DNA from: Mycobacterium vicinigordonae
GTDB lineage: Bacteria; Actinomycetota; Actinomycetes; Mycobacteriales; Mycobacteriaceae
DNA length: 64,000 nucleotides
Direction: 5' to 3'
Assembly (NCBI RefSeq): GCF_013466425.1
Contig: NZ_CP059165.1
Coordinates: 434,001-498,000, forward strand
Part shown: piece after piece, positions 11,001 to 26,000 of the stretch
Numbering within the stretch: the first letter of the stretch is position 1
Layout: every line of letters begins with the position of its first letter
Made by a program: the position numbers and the translations under genes
Notes under the pieces: generated by a model
Databases searched by the model: none
What the model saw: the letters and a program-made list of their open reading frames with translations, nothing else
Told to the model about the DNA's origin: nothing

Positions 11001-14000
11001 ACGAGTCCGCGAATCGGTTGGCACATCTGCTGGCGAGCCGTGGCGCCGGTCCGGGCCAGACTGTGGCGCTGGTGTTCACCCGGTCGGCTGAGGCGATCGT
11101 CGCGATTCTGGCGGTACTCAAAACGGGCGCGGCATACGTGCCGATAGACCCGGCACTTCCGGTACCACGTATCCGGTTCGTGCTCACCGATGCCGAGCCG
11201 ATCGCCACCGTCACCACCGCGGCGCTGCACCCGCGACTGGACGGATGTGACACATCGGTCATCGTCGTCGACGACGCTGCCGTTGAGCGGCAGCTCGACA
11301 AGCAGCCCAGCACCGCATTGCCGGGGCCAAGTCCCGATGACGTCGCCTACCTGATCTACACCTCAGGAACCACCGGTGCGCCGAAAGGCGTGGCCATCCA
11401 GCACCGCAACGTGCCGGGGCTATTCGGGCCGGATGGCGCCACACGACCATCCGGACCGGGTGGAGTGTGGACGCAGTGGCATTCGTACAGCTTCGACGTC
11501 TCGGTGTGGGAGATCTTCGGTGCGCTGCTGTATGGCAGCCGACTCGTCGTTGTGCCCGAAGCAATAGCCAGCTCCAGCGAGGACTTCCGCGCTTTGCTGA
11601 TCGCCGAGCGCGTCACCGTGCTGAGTCAAACGCCCTCGGCCGCGGGGATCCTGTCGCCGGACGGGCTGGAAAACGCGGCACTGGTGGTGGCCGGCGAGGC
11701 CTGCCCGACCGAACTGGTGGATCGGTGGACGCCGGGGCGGGTGATCAACGCCTACGGCCCCACCGAGGCAACGGTTTATGCATCGATAAGCGCTGCGCTG
11801 CAAGCAGGTTCGAGGGTCGCGCCGATCGGTGCGCCGGTGTCTGGAGCGGCGTTGTTCGTGCTCGACGCGGCGTTGCGGCCGGTGCCGGTGGGGGTGGTGG
11901 GTGAGTTGTATGTGGCGGGTCGCGGTGTGGGGCTTGGGTATGTGGGTCGGGCGGGGTTGACGGCGTCGCGGTTTGTGGCGTGTCCGTTTGGTGGGTCCGG
12001 GGTGCGGATGTATCGGACTGGGGATTTGGTGCGGTGGGGTGCTGATGGGCAGTTGGTGTATTTGGGGCGTGCTGATGAGCAGGTGAAGATCCGTGGGTAT
12101 CGCATCGAGTTGGGTGAGGTTCAGGCGGTGTTGGCGGGGTTGGCTGGTGTGGAGCAGGCGGTGGTGGTTGCTCGGGAGGATCGTCCCGGGGATAAGCGGC
12201 TGATCGGCTACATCACTGGGGGTGCCGACGCGGGGCAGCTTCGCGTGCAGTTGGGTGAGCGGTTGCCGTCGTACATGGTGCCGGCGGCGGTGGTGGTGTT
12301 GGAGGCGTTGCCGTTGACGGTGAACGGCAAACTCGACCGTCGCGCCTTACCGACGCCGGACTACCACGACACCGATCACTACCGTGCCCCCACCAACCAG
12401 CTCGAGGAAATCCTGGCCGGTATCTACGCCGAGGTCCTCGATATTGATCGGGTCGGAATCGACGACTCGTTCTTCGACCTCGGCGGCGACTCGTTGTCGG
12501 CGATGCGATTGGTCGCGGCGACGAACAAGACACTCCGCGCCGGTTTGTCAGTGCGCATGTTGTTCGACGCGCCCTCGGTCGCTCAGTTGGCGCCGCACGT
12601 CGGGATAGGTCGGGATGGCCTTGAGCCGTTGGTGGCATTCGAGCGGCCCGAGGTTTTGCCGTTGTCGTTTGCGCAGTCGCGGTTGTGGTTCATGGACCAG
12701 TTGCAGGGTCCTTCGCCGGTGTACAACATGGCGACGGCATTGCGGATTGTGGGGGCGCTTGATGTTGCGGCGTTGGGTGCGGCGCTGTCCGATGTTGTTG
12801 GCCGGCATGAGAGTTTGCGCACGGTGTTCCCGGCGGTGGAGGGGATTCCACACCAGGTGATTGTTCCCGTCGAACGAGTCGAGTTCGGTTGGGATGTGGT
12901 GGATGCCACGGGGTGGACGGCGGCGAGCATGCGGGAGGCGATCGCTTCGGCGGCGCGGTACACGTTTGATTTGTCTGCCGAGATTCCTTTGCGGGCAAGG
13001 CTTTTGCGGGTAGATGACCAGGAGCACGTGTTAGTGGCGGTGATGCATCACATCGCCGCCGACGGCTGGTCGATCACCCCCTTGATTGCTGACCTGGCGG
13101 TGGCCTACGCGAGCCGATGCAGCGGGCAGGCCCCGCAGTGGGGTGAACTACCCGTCCAGTACGCGGATTACACGCTGTGGCAGCGCACGCAGCTGGGTGA
13201 CCTCGACGACGGCGAGAGCCGGATCAGCGCGCAGCTGGCCTATTGGCAGGACGCGCTGGACGGGATGCCCGAGCATCTGGTGTTGCCCACCGATCGGCCG
13301 TATCCGCCGGTAGCGGATCAGCGTGGCGCCAAGTTAGACGTGGGATGGCCCGCGCAACTGCAGCGGCAGATCGCCCGGGTGGCCAGCGAATACAACGCGA
13401 CCAGCTTCATGGTGGTACAGGCCGCGCTGGCGGTGCTGCTGTCCAAGCTGAGCGCGAGTTCTGATGTGGCGGTGGGCTTCCCGATCGCCGGGCGGCGGGA
13501 TCCGGCGCTGGACGAGCTGGTCGGGTTCTTCGTCAACACAATGGTGCTGCGGGTCGAGCTGGCCGGGGATCTGACAGTGGCCGAGTTGCTTGCGCAGGTG
13601 CGGGCCCGCAGCCTGGCGGCCTATGAGCATCAGGATGTGCCGTTCGAAGTGCTGGTGGAGCGGCTCAACCCGACGCGGTCACTGACCCATCATCCACTGG
13701 TGCAGGTTGCGTTGGCCTGGCAGAACGTCCCGGGTCACGACAACAGCGCTCCCGCCGCGGCCCTGCGGTTGGGGGATCTGGTCGTTACCGAGCTGCCGTT
13801 GGACACCCAGACCGCCCGTATGGATCTGAACTTCTCGTTGGCCGAGCGGTGGACCCAAACCGGCGAGCCTGCCGGGATCGGCGGGACCGTTGAGTTCCGC
13901 ACTGACGTCTTCGATTCCGCCACTATCCAAACCCTGGTGGAGCGGCTGCGATTGGTGCTCGCAGCAATGACAGCCGATCCGGCCGCCCGCCTCTCGGCGA

Positions 14001-17000
14001 TCGATGCGCTCGATGGCGATGAACGCACGCACCTCGACGCGCTCGGCAACCGGGCGACGCTGACCCGGGCTGTCACGGCACCGGTCTCGATCCCGTCATT
14101 GTTCGCCGAGCACGTGGCCCGCACCCCAGACGCAACAGCGCTGTGCTGCAGTGAGCGCACCTGGACATACCGCGAACTGGACACGGCCGCAAACCAATTG
14201 GGCCACCTGCTCAGTGGCAACGGGGTAGGGCCAGGGCAGTGCGTGGCACTGCTGTTCAACCGTTCCGCCGAGGCGATCGTGGCAATCCTGGCGGTGCTCA
14301 AAACCGGTGCCGCCTATTTGCCGATCGACCCCGCGGTGCCCGACGCCCGCATCGAATTCCTGCTCACCGACGCAGCACCGGTCGCCGCGCTCACCACTGC
14401 CGACCTTCGGCCGCGATTGGCCGGCTGCGATCTGCTCGTGATTGACATCGACGACCCAGCCGTCGCCGCCCAATCCGGCGCAGCACTGAACACGGCGAAC
14501 CCCGATGACGTCGCCTACCTCATCTACACGTCGGGCACCACCGGCGTCCCCAAAGGCGTGGCGATTACGCACCACAACGTGACCCAATTACTGAGTTCCC
14601 TCGAGGCCGGCCTGCCGCGCCCGGGGGTGTGGCCACAGTGCCACTCGTTGGCCTTCGATGTCTCGGTGTGGGAGATCTTCGGCGCCCTGCTGCGCGGCGG
14701 CCGGGTGGTAGTAGTACCCGAAGCGCTGACCGCTTCTCCCGAGGACTTCCATGCCTTGCTGGTTCGCGAGCAGGTCAGCGTGCTCACCCAGACTCCTACT
14801 GCAGCAAGCGTTTTGCCCATCGAGGGGTTGGAGTCGGCGGCGTTGGTGGTGGTCGGGGAAGCCTGCCCGCCCCAAGTGGTGGATCAATGGGCGCCCGGCC
14901 GGGTGATGATCAACGCTTACGGCCCCACCGAGACGACGATGTGTGTGGCGATCAGCGCGCCCCTGGTGCCCGGGCAGGGGGTGCCGATCGGGTCCCCGGT
15001 CGATGCGGCTGCGCTGTTCGTACTGGACGGCTGGCTGACGCCGGTGCCAGTCGGGGTCGTCGGGGAACTGTACGTGGCGGGTGCAGGACTGGCGTACGGC
15101 TACGTGCACCGGAGCAGTCTGACCGCGGCGCGGTTTGTGGCGTGCCCGTTCGGCGGCGCCGGTGCGCGCATGTATCGCACCGGGGACCTGGTCTGCTGGG
15201 GACCCGACGGGCAGCTGCAATATCGGGGTCGCGCCGATGACCAGGTCAAGATCCGCGGCTACCGCATCGAGCTTGGCGAAGTCCAGGCCGCGCTGGCCGC
15301 GCTCGACGGTGTACAGCAGGCCGCGGTGATCGCTCGCGAGGACCGCCCCGGCGACAAACGACTGGTCGGCTACATCACCGGCACCGCGGACCCGGCCGCG
15401 ATCCGTGCCGAACTGAGCGCATCCCTCCCGTCTTACCTGGTGCCCGCTGCGGTGCTGGTGCTGGATGCGATGCCGTTGACGGTCAACAACAAGCTTGATG
15501 CTCGTGCCTTGCCGGCGCCGGATTATCAGGATGGTGAGCGGTATCGGGCGCCGGGTGATGCGGTGGAGGAGGTTTTGGCCGGTATTTATGCCCAGGTGTT
15601 GGGGTTGGAGCGGGTCGGGGTGGATGACTCGTTTTTCGATCTGGGTGGCGACAGCATTTCCTCGATGCAGGTGGTGGCCAGGGCGCGGGCGACGGGTTTG
15701 GTGTGTCGTCCGCGGGACATTTTCGTTGAGCAGAGTGTGGCGCGGTTGGCGCAGGTGGTTGGGGTGGTTGGGGGGCGGGTTGGGTCGGTTGAGGATGGGG
15801 TGGGGCCGGTGGTGGCCACGCCGATCATGCGGTGGTTGCGCGGTGTGGCGGGTCCGGTGGATCAGTTCAACCAGACGATGGTGGTGCAGGCTCCGGCGGG
15901 GGTTAGTGAGGCTGATGTCGAGGTCGTGTTGCGGGCTTTGGTGGATCACCATGGTGCGTTGCGGTTGCGGGTGCAGGATGCGGGGTCTGGGGAGTGGTCG
16001 CTGAGTATTCCGGAGCCGGGTTCGGTGCGGGTGTCGGTGTTTACGGTGCCGGTGTTGTCCGAGGAGGCGGTCGGTGCGGCCCGGTCCCGACTGGATCCGG
16101 CCGGCGGGGTAATGCTCAGCGCACTGTGGGCGGCATCCACCCACCAACTGGCAGTGCTCATCCACCATCTCGCCGTCGACGGCGTCTCGTGGCGGATCCT
16201 GCTGGACGACCTCAACATCGCCTGGGCACAACACCAAGGCGGGCGCCCGGTGGCGCTGCCCATTTCTGGGACATCGTTCCGGCGCTGGTCGTCGCTGCTC
16301 ACCGAGCACGCGTCAGATCCGCAGGTGGTCGCTCAGCTGGCCGCATGGCGAGAGATCGCGCAGACCCCCGAGGTGTTGCCGGCGGTGCGCGCCGAGCTGG
16401 ACACCTACCAAAGCGCGGGGCGGTGCTCGGCGGAATTGGACGTCGAGACCACCCGCTCGTTGCTTGGTGAGGTGCCCGCGGCGTTCCACGCCGGTGTGCA
16501 GGAAATCTTGTTGATCGCGTTCGGGATGGCCGTCGCGGAGTGGCTAGCCGGGGGCAGCGCACCGGTGGGCATCGACGTCGAGGGTCACGGGCGTGCGGAG
16601 GAGTTGGGCGCCGAGGTGGATCTGTCCCGCACGGTCGGGTGGTTCACCGCCAAATATCCGGTCTCGCTGCGAGTCGGCGGCCTGCCCTGGGGACAGGTCC
16701 TGGCCGGGAATCAGGCGCTGGGCGCCCTGGTCAAGGACGCCAAGGAGCAGTTGCGCGCGTCGCCTGATCCGTTGACCTACGGGCTGCTGCGGTATCTGAA
16801 CCCTGCCGTGGAGCTGGAAGCGGCCGATCCGCGGATCGGCTTCAACTACCTCGGGCGGTTGGCCGCCGACCCGGGTACCGGGTCCGACGACGCCTGGCGG
16901 ATCTGCTCGGATGCGTTGTCGCTCATCGGTATTGCCGCGGCGGTGCCGATGGCGTTGCCGCATGTCGTCGAACTCAACGCGGTGACCGTAGACACCGAGG

Positions 17001-20000
17001 TCGGCCCGCGCCTACGAGCCGACTGGACGTGGGCACCCTCGGCGCTCGACCACGGACGGATCAGGCGGCTGAGCCGACTCTGGTTCGAGGCACTCGCCGG
17101 GATCTGCGCGTACGTGCACAACGGCGGGGGCGGTCTGACCCCGTCGGATATTGTCCCGGCCCGACTCACCCAGCGACAGATCGACGAACTGCACCGACAG
17201 CACCCGATCGCGGATGTGCTGCCGTTGACTCCGGTGCAGCAGGGGCTGCTGTTCCACGCGAGCACCGCGGTGGCTAGTGACGACCTGTACGCAGGGCAGC
17301 TGGATATCACCCTGGCCGGGCCGCTTGAGGAGCGCCGGCTGCGCGCGGCGGTGCATGCGGTGGTCAACCGGCACCCGAACCTGCTAGCCCGGTTCTGCGC
17401 ACAATTCGACGAGCCGGTGCAGATCATTCCCGCGCATCCCGAAATGCCCTGGCGGTACCTCGAACTGCACGGCGACGACCCGGACGAGCAGATCGAGCGG
17501 TTCTGCGCCGCCGAGCGCGCCGCGGTCTGCGATCTTGCCGGCCAGTCTCCGTTCCGCGCCGCCCTGATCCGGGTCGCGGCCGACCGGCACCGATTCGTGC
17601 TGACCAATCACCACATCGTGCTAGACGGGTGGTCGCTGCCGATCTTGCTGCAGGAGATCTTCGCGTGTTACCAGGAGCAGCGGCTACCCACCCCCGCACC
17701 GTATCGCGGCTTCGTCACCTGGCTGGCGGAACGCGACCTCGAAGCCGCCCACGCCGCATGGGGCGAGCTGCTCGCCGGGTTCGACACCCCGACACTGGTC
17801 GGGCCGTTGGACCGGCTGGGGCTCGGCCGGCGCGGCATCAAGACCTTGCAGGTGCCCGAGCAGACCACGCTCGCGCTAGTCGAGCTAGCCCGCTCCCGTC
17901 GCACCACCGTCAACATCGTGCTGCAGGTCGCCTTCGCGCGGCTGCTGTGCTGGCTCACCCGTCAGCACGACGTCGTCTTCGGCACTGTGGACTCGGGCCG
18001 GCCGGCGGACCTGCTCGGCGCGGATTCGATGGTGGGCCTGTTGATCAACACCGTGCCGGTGCGGGCGACGTTCACGCCGGACACCACCACCGCCGACCTG
18101 CTGGACCAGTTGCAGGCGGCGTACAACGACACCCTCGAGCACCGTCACCTGGCACTCAGTGAGATCCACCGCCGCACCGGCCACGAGCAGCTTTTCGACA
18201 CCCTTTTCGTCTACGAGAACTACCCGATCGACTCCGCCGCGCCGCTCGACGACCAGCAACTGAAGGTCGCCGATCTTGCGTTCCGCGAATCCACCCACTA
18301 CCCGTTGACGGTGCAGGCTGCTCCGGGCCGCGAACTGAGTTTCCGCATCGAATACGACATCGACGTTTTCGATGAAGCCAGCATCCGGGCGCTCACCGAT
18401 CGACTGGCGAAAGTGCTGGTGGCGATGGCCACCGATCCATGGCGATCGCTGTCTTCGGTGGATCTCCTCGACGAGGGTGAGCACGCCCGGCTAGACGAGT
18501 TCGGCAACCGGGGGGTGCTGGCCGACCTCCCGAAGACAGCGTCGGTGCCGGCGTTGTTCGGTGCACAGGTGACGCGGGCACCCGAGGCGGTGGCCGTGGT
18601 CTGCGGCGAGAGGTCGTTGACGTACCGGGAATTGGACGAGGCGGCCAACCGGCTGGCGCACTTGCTTGTCGCGCACGGGGTGGGCCCGGGCGAGCGGGTA
18701 GCGCTGATGTTCCCGCGGTCGGCCGAGGCGATCGTTGCGATTCTGGCAGTGCTCAAGGCGGGCGCCGCCTATTTGCCGATCGACCCCGCGCTGCCCGCCG
18801 TCCGCGTCGAGTTCATGCTGACCGACGCCACCCCGATCGCCGCCGTCACCACCGCCGACCTGGCGGACCGGTTCGACGGTCACCCGCTGCTGGTCTTCGA
18901 TGTCGCCGACCCCGCCGTCGAGGCGCAGTCCAGCGCCGGGCTGCCGGAACCGGCGCCGGATGACATGGCCCACATCATCTACACCTCGGGAACGACGGGA
19001 CTGCCCAAGGGGGTGGCCGTCACCCAGCGCAATGTGACGCAGTTGTTCGACTCGTTGCAGATCGGCGTGCCGCTGGAACCGGGGCAGGTGTGGACCCAGT
19101 TCCACTCCTATGCGTTCGACTTCTCGGTATGGGAGATCTGGGGCGCATTGCTCTACGGAGGCCGCCTGGTGGTGGTGCCGGACGCGGTGACCCGGGCACC
19201 GGACGACTTTCACGCCCTGCTGCTCCGCGAACAGGTCACGGTGCTGACGCAGACCCCGTCCGCGGTTGGGGTGCTGCCGGTGCAGGGCCTGGATGCGGCG
19301 GATCTGGTGATCGGCGCGGAACCCTGCCCGCCGGAGTTGGTGGACCGCTGGGCGCCGGGGCGGGTGATGGTCAACGTCTACGGCCCGACTGAAACCACCA
19401 TGTGGCTGTGCGCCAGTGCGCCGCTGGCGGCGGGTTCGGGATCACCGCCGATTGGGTCGCCGGTCGCGTGGGCGGCGTTCTTCGTGCTCGACGGCTGGCT
19501 GCGCCCGGTGCCCGCGGGGGTGGTCGGGGAGCTGTACCTGGCCGGCGCGGGCGTCGGCATCGGATATTGGCGCCGATCTGGGTTGACCGCGTCGCGGTTC
19601 ATGGCGTGTCCCTTCGGCGAACCCGGAACGCGGATGTATCGCACCGGAGACCTGGTGCGCTGGCGCGCGGATGGACAGCTGGACTATCTGGGCCGCGCCG
19701 ATGAGCAGGTCAAGATCCGCGGCTATCGCATCGAGCTGGGCGAGATCCAGTCGGCGCTGTTGGGTCTGGACGGCGTCGAGCAGGCCGCGGTGATCTCCCG
19801 CGAGGACGAGCGGGGCGGCAAACGCTTGGTTGGCTACATCACCGGAACAATCGACCCGGTCAAGGCGCGCCTTGCTCTCGCCGATCGGTTGCCGGCGTAC
19901 ATGGTGCCGACCGCGGTGGTGGCGATGGACGCACTGCCGGTGACAGTCAACGGCAAACTCGATATCCGGGCATTGCCCGCGCCCGACTATCACGACACCG

Positions 20001-23000
20001 AGCACTATCGCGCGCCGGCCAGTCCCACCGAAGAGATCTTGGCCGGCATCTACGCCCGGGTGCTGAATGTGACACGCGTCGGGGTGGACGATTCGTTCTT
20101 CGACCTGGGCGGGGATTCGCTGTCCACGATGCGCTTGATCGCGGCGATCAACAACAGCCTGGGCGCCGATCTGGCCGTCCGCACGGTGTTCGAGGCGCCG
20201 ACGATTGCGCAACTGGCACCGCACATCGATGAGTGCGCCGAGGGCTTGGAGCCGTTGCTGGCCGGGCCTCGACCGGAGGTGCTGCCACTGTCGTTCGCGC
20301 AGAGTCGGTTGTGGTTCATCGACCAGTTCCAGGGGCCCTCGCCCATGTACAACATGGCGATGGCGCTGCGCATCACCGGAGCGCTGGACGTAGATGCGCT
20401 GGGTGCGGCACTGGCCGACGTCGTCGGCCGCCACGAGAGCCTGCGGACGGTGTTCCCGGTCGTGGCCGGCATCCCACGGCAACTGATCGTTCCTGCCGAG
20501 CAGGCCGCCGTCGGTTGGGATGTCGTCGACGCCGCCGGGTGTCCGGACGGCGACCTGCGGGACGCCATCGATGCGGCGACCCATTACGCGTTTGACCTGG
20601 CAGCCGAAATCCCGTTGCGGGCGCAGCTCTTCCGTGTCGGGGAGGATGAGCATGTGCTGGTGGCGGTGGTCCACCACATCGCCGCGGACGGCTGGTCGCT
20701 TGCGCCGATGATGCGCAATCTGGGCGAGGCGTACACGAGCCGACGCGCAGGTCAGGCCCCCGGCTGGTCGCCCTTGCCGGTTCAGTACGCCGACTACACG
20801 CTGTGGCAGCGGGCGCAGCTGGGTGACCTGGACGACACGAAGAGCCGGATCGCTGCGCAACTGAGCTACTGGTTGGGGGCGTTGGCCGGCATGCCCGAGC
20901 GCTTGCAGCTGCCTACCGATCGGCCCTACCCGAATGTTGCCGATCAGCAAGGCGCCAGCGTCCCGGTGGACTGGCCGGCTGAGCTGCAGCAGCGGGTGCG
21001 CGAGGTCGCCGGCGAGCACAGCGCTACCAGTTTCATGGTGATGCAGGCGGCCCTGGTGGTGCTGCTGTCCCGTCTGGGTGCGACTTCCGATGTGGCCGTT
21101 GGGTTCCCGATCGCTGGCCGCCCCGATCCCGCGCTGGACGAGTTGGTCGGATTCTTCGTCAATACCCTGGTGCTGCGCATCGACCTGGCCGGTGACCCCA
21201 CCGTCGCCGAGCTGCTGGCCCAGGTACGGCGGCGCAGCCTGGCTGCCTACGAGCACCAAGACGTCCCGTTCGAAGCCCTCGTGGAGCGGCTCAACCCGAC
21301 CCGGTCGTTGACCCATCACCCGTTGGTGCAGGTCGCGCTGGCTTGGCAGAACCTTTCTGGGCAGGCCGATAGCCCAGCCGGGTTTGCCATGGCGGATCTG
21401 CAGGTCGCTGAGCTGCCGGTCGACAGCAAGACCGCCCGCATGGATCTAACGTTCTCACTGGGGGAACGCTGGACCGAAGCCGGTGAACCAGCGGGAATCG
21501 GCGGAGCGGTGGAGTTCCGCACCGATGTGTTCGATACGGACAGCATTCTGATGCTGCTCGAGCGGTGGCGACGGGTGCTGTCGGCGATGACAGATGACAC
21601 CAGTCGGCGGCTCTCCTCGATCGAATTGCTCGATGATTCCGAGCGCATCCGACTGGACGAATGGGGTAATCGCGGGGTGCTGGCCGCACCGGCACCCGCG
21701 CCGGTGACAATTCCGGCGTTGTTCGCGGGGCAGGCAACCCGGCTCCCGGACGCCGTGGCGATCAGCTTCGCCGGTCACCACATGACGTACCGCGAACTCG
21801 ACGAGTATGCGAACGGGTTGGCGCACTTGCTCATCGCCCACGGTGTTGGACCTGGCCAACATGTGGCCCTGCTGCTGGATCGCTCCGCGCAAGCGGTCGC
21901 GGCAATGCTGGCGGTACTCAAGACCGGGGCGGCGTATCTGCCGATCGATGTTGCGCTCCCCGATGCCCGGATCGAATTCATCCTTACCGACACTGCGCCG
22001 ACCGCGGTCATCACCAGTAGCGATCGGGCCGAACAGCTTGGCGGGCACCAGCTCTCGGTCGTCACGATTGACGACCCCGCTGCCCAACGCCGATCCAGCG
22101 CACCACTGACCACGCTTGATCCGGACGGCATCGCGTACGTCATCTACACCTCGGGAACTACCGGCGTCCCCAAGGGCGTGGCCATAACCCACCGCAATGT
22201 GACTCAGCTGTTGGGGCCGCGCGACGAGCATCTTGCTGGCGAAGTGTGGGCTCAGTGGCACTCGTACGCCTTCGACGCCTCGGTGGAAGAGATCTGGGGT
22301 GCACTGTTGCATGGTGGCCGGCTGGTGGTCATACCCGAGTCGGTGGCCCGGTCACCCGAGGACTTCCACGCCGCGCTGGTCGCCGAACAGGTGAGCGTGT
22401 TGAGCCAGACCCCGTCGGCGTTGACAATGCTGTCAACCGAGGGCCTGGACTCGATGTCGCTGCTGGTGGCCGGGGAGCCCTGCGCGGCCGAAATAGTGGA
22501 CCGCTGGGCGCCCGGACGGGTGATGCTCAACGGCTACGGGCCGACCGAGACCACCATCTGCGCGTCACGCAGCGCGCCCTTGACGGGCGTCGCAGGCACT
22601 GCGACACCACCGATCGGTGCGCCGGTGTCTGGAGCGGCGTTGTTCGTGCTCGACGCGGCGTTGCGGCCGGTGCCGGTGGGGGTGGTGGGTGAGTTGTATG
22701 TGGCGGGTCGCGGTGTGGGGCTTGGGTATGTGGGTCGGGCGGGGTTGACGGCGTCGCGGTTTGTGGCGTGTCCGTTTGGTGGGTCCGGGGTGCGGATGTA
22801 TCGGACTGGGGATTTGGTGCGGTGGGGTGCTGATGGGCAGTTGGTGTATTTGGGGCGTGCTGATGAGCAGGTGAAGATCCGTGGGTATCGCATCGAGTTG
22901 GGTGAGGTTCAGGCGGTGTTGGCGGGGTTGGCTGGTGTGGAGCAGGCGGTGGTGGTTGCTCGGGAGGATCGTCCCGGGGATAAGCGGCTGATCGGCTACA

Positions 23001-26000
23001 TCACTGGGGGTGCCGACGCGGGGCAGCTTCGCGTGCAGTTGGGTGAGCGGTTGCCGTCGTACATGGTGCCGGCGGCGGTGGTGGTGTTGGAGGCGTTGCC
23101 GTTGACGGTGAACGGCAAACTCGACCGTCGCGCCTTACCGACGCCGGAGTATCAGGACATTGATCATTACCGTGCCCCGGCCAACCCGATCGAGGAGATC
23201 CTGGCCGGTATCTACGCCCAGGTCCTGGGATTAGAGCGGGTCGGAGTCGACGACTCCTTTTTCGACCTCGGCGGGGATTCGTTGTCGGCGATGCGTTTGG
23301 TGGCCGCGATTAATAGTGAACTCGGCGCTGCGCTGGAGGTGCGCGCGGTATTCGAGGCTCCCGCTGTGGCGCAGCTGGTTTCGCGGATCGGTGCGCAGAC
23401 GAGGGTGCTGGAGCCGTTGGTGGCGGTGGGGCGGCCTGCGGTGTTGCCGTTGTCGTTTGCGCAGTCGCGGTTGTGGTTTTTGGATCAGTTGCAGGGTCCT
23501 TCGCCGGTGTACAACATGGCGACGGCGTTGCGGATTGTGGGGGCGCTTGATGTTGCGGCGTTGGGTGCGGCGCTGTCCGATGTTGTTGCCCGGCATGAGA
23601 GTTTGCGCACGGTGTTCCCGGCGGTGGAGGGGATTCCGCGGCAGGTGATTGTTGGTGTTGAGCGGGTCGAGTTCGGTTGGGATGTGGTGGATGCCACGGG
23701 GTGGACGGCGGCGGGGGTGCGGGAGGCGATCGCTTCGGCGGCGCGGTATGCGTTTGATTTGTCTGCCGAGATTCCTTTGCGGGCAAGGCTTTTGCGGATA
23801 GGTGAGCAGGAGTATGTGTTGGTGGCGGTGGTGCATCACATCGCTGCTGATGGGTGGTCGGTGACGCCGTTGGTGCGGGATTTGGGTGTGGCGTATGTGA
23901 GTCGGTGTGGGGGGCAGGTCCCGCAGTGGGCGCAGTTGCCGGTGCAGTATGCGGATTACACGTTGTGGCAGCGTGCGCAGTTGGGGGATTTCGAGGATGG
24001 TGGGAGTCGGATTGCTGCGCAGTTGGGGTATTGGCAGCAGGCGTTGGCGGGGATGGCTGAGCAGTTGGTGTTGCCGACGGATCGGCCGTATCCGGCGGTA
24101 GCGGATCAGCGTGGGGCTACGGTGGCGCTGCGGTGGCCGGCGGTGTTGCAGCAGCGGATTGCGCGGGTGGCCGGTGAGCATAATGCGACCAGTTTCATGG
24201 TGGTGCAGGCTGCGCTGGCGGTGTTGTTGTCGCGGTTGAGTGCGAGTTCTGATGTGGCGGTGGGGTTCCCGATTGCTGGGCGGCGGGATCCGGCGCTGGA
24301 GGAGTTGGTCGGGTTTTTCGTTAACACGTTGGTGTTGCGGGTCGAGTTGGCTGGGGATCTGACGGTGGCGCAGTTGCTGGGTCAGGTGCGGGCGCGCAGC
24401 TTGGCGGCGTATGAGTATCAGGATGTGCCGTTTGAGGTGTTGGTGGAGCGGCTCAACCCGACGCGGTCGTTGGCGCATCATCCGCTGGTGCAGGTGATGT
24501 TGGCGTGGCAGAACGTGCCGGGCCTGGTGGGTGGGGGCGTGGGGTTGGGTGATTTGCAGGTGACGCAGTTGCCGTTGGAGACCCAGACCGCGCGGGTGGA
24601 TTTGAGTTTTTCGTTGGCTGAGCAGTGGACGTCGGCTGGTCAGCCCGCGGGGATCAGCGGGATCGTGGAGTTTCGTACCGATGTGTTCGACGTGGCCACG
24701 ATCGAGGCTCTGCTGGGCAGGTTCGAGCGGGTATTGCATGCGCTGACCACTGATCCCGCTCAGCGGTTGTCGGCCATTGATGTCCTTGATCCCGATGAGC
24801 ACACCCACCTCGATGTGCTCGGCAACCGCGCCGCGCTATCGGCACCCACACCCGCGGCCTCCATTCCGGTGTTGTTTGCCGAGCAGGTGGGTCGTAGTCG
24901 GGATGCGGTTGCGCTGACTGATGGGGGGTGGTCGTGCAGTTATGGGGAGTTGGATGCGGCTGCTGATCGGGTGGCGCGGGTGTTGGTGGGGTGTGGGGTG
25001 GGTGTGGGTGATCGGGTGGCGGTGTTGTGTGCGCGTTCGGCGGGGGCGGTGGTGGGGATTGTGGGGGTGTTGAAGGCGGGGGCGGCGTATGTGCCGATTG
25101 ATCCGTTGGTGCCGGATGCGCGGTTGGATTTTGTGTTGGGTGATGCTGCGCCGGTGGTGGTGTTGACCACGGGTGAGTGGGTGGATCGGGTGCGGGGTCG
25201 GGGTTTGTTGGTGGTGGATTTGGGTGATGTGGAGGGGTTTGAGGGGGCGGCGTCGGGGGCGGTGTTGGCGGTGCCGGGTCCTGATGATGTGGCGTATGTG
25301 ATTTACACCTCGGGTACGACGGGGGTGCCTAAGGGGGTGGCGGTTCCGCATCGCAATGTGGCGGGGTTGTTGGGTGCCGTTGATGGTGGGGTGGCGTTGT
25401 CGGCGGGGCAGGCGTGGACGCAGTGTCATTCGTTGGCGTTCGATTTTTCGGTGTGGGAGATTTTCGGGGCGCTGCTGCATGGGGGGCGGGTGGTGGTGGT
25501 GCCCGAGGCGGTGGTGCGCTCGCCGGAGGATTTTTATGCGTTGTTGGTGCGTGAACGTGTGGGGGTGTTGAGTCAGACGCCGTCGGCGTTTTATGCGTTG
25601 CAGGCAGTCGATGCCCAGCGTCCGGAGTTGGCTGGTGAGTTGGCTCTTGAGGTGGTGGTGTTCGGGGGCGAGGCGTTGGAGCCGCAGCGTTTGGGGTCGT
25701 GGTGGGCTAGTCATGGGCAGCGGCCGCGGTTGATCAACATGTATGGGATTACCGAGACGACGGTGCATGCGTCGTTGCGTGAGATTGTCGCTGCTGATGT
25801 TGAGGGTGGGGTCAGCCCGATCGGGGTGCCGTTGGCGCATCTGGGGTTTTTTGTGCTGGATGGGTGGTTGCGTGCGGTGCCGGTGGGGGTGGTGGGTGAG
25901 TTGTATGTGGCTGGTGGGGGGTTGGGGTATGGGTATGTGGGTCGGGCGGGGTTGACGGCGTCGCGGTTTGTGGCGTGTCCGTTTGGTGGGTCCGGGGTGC

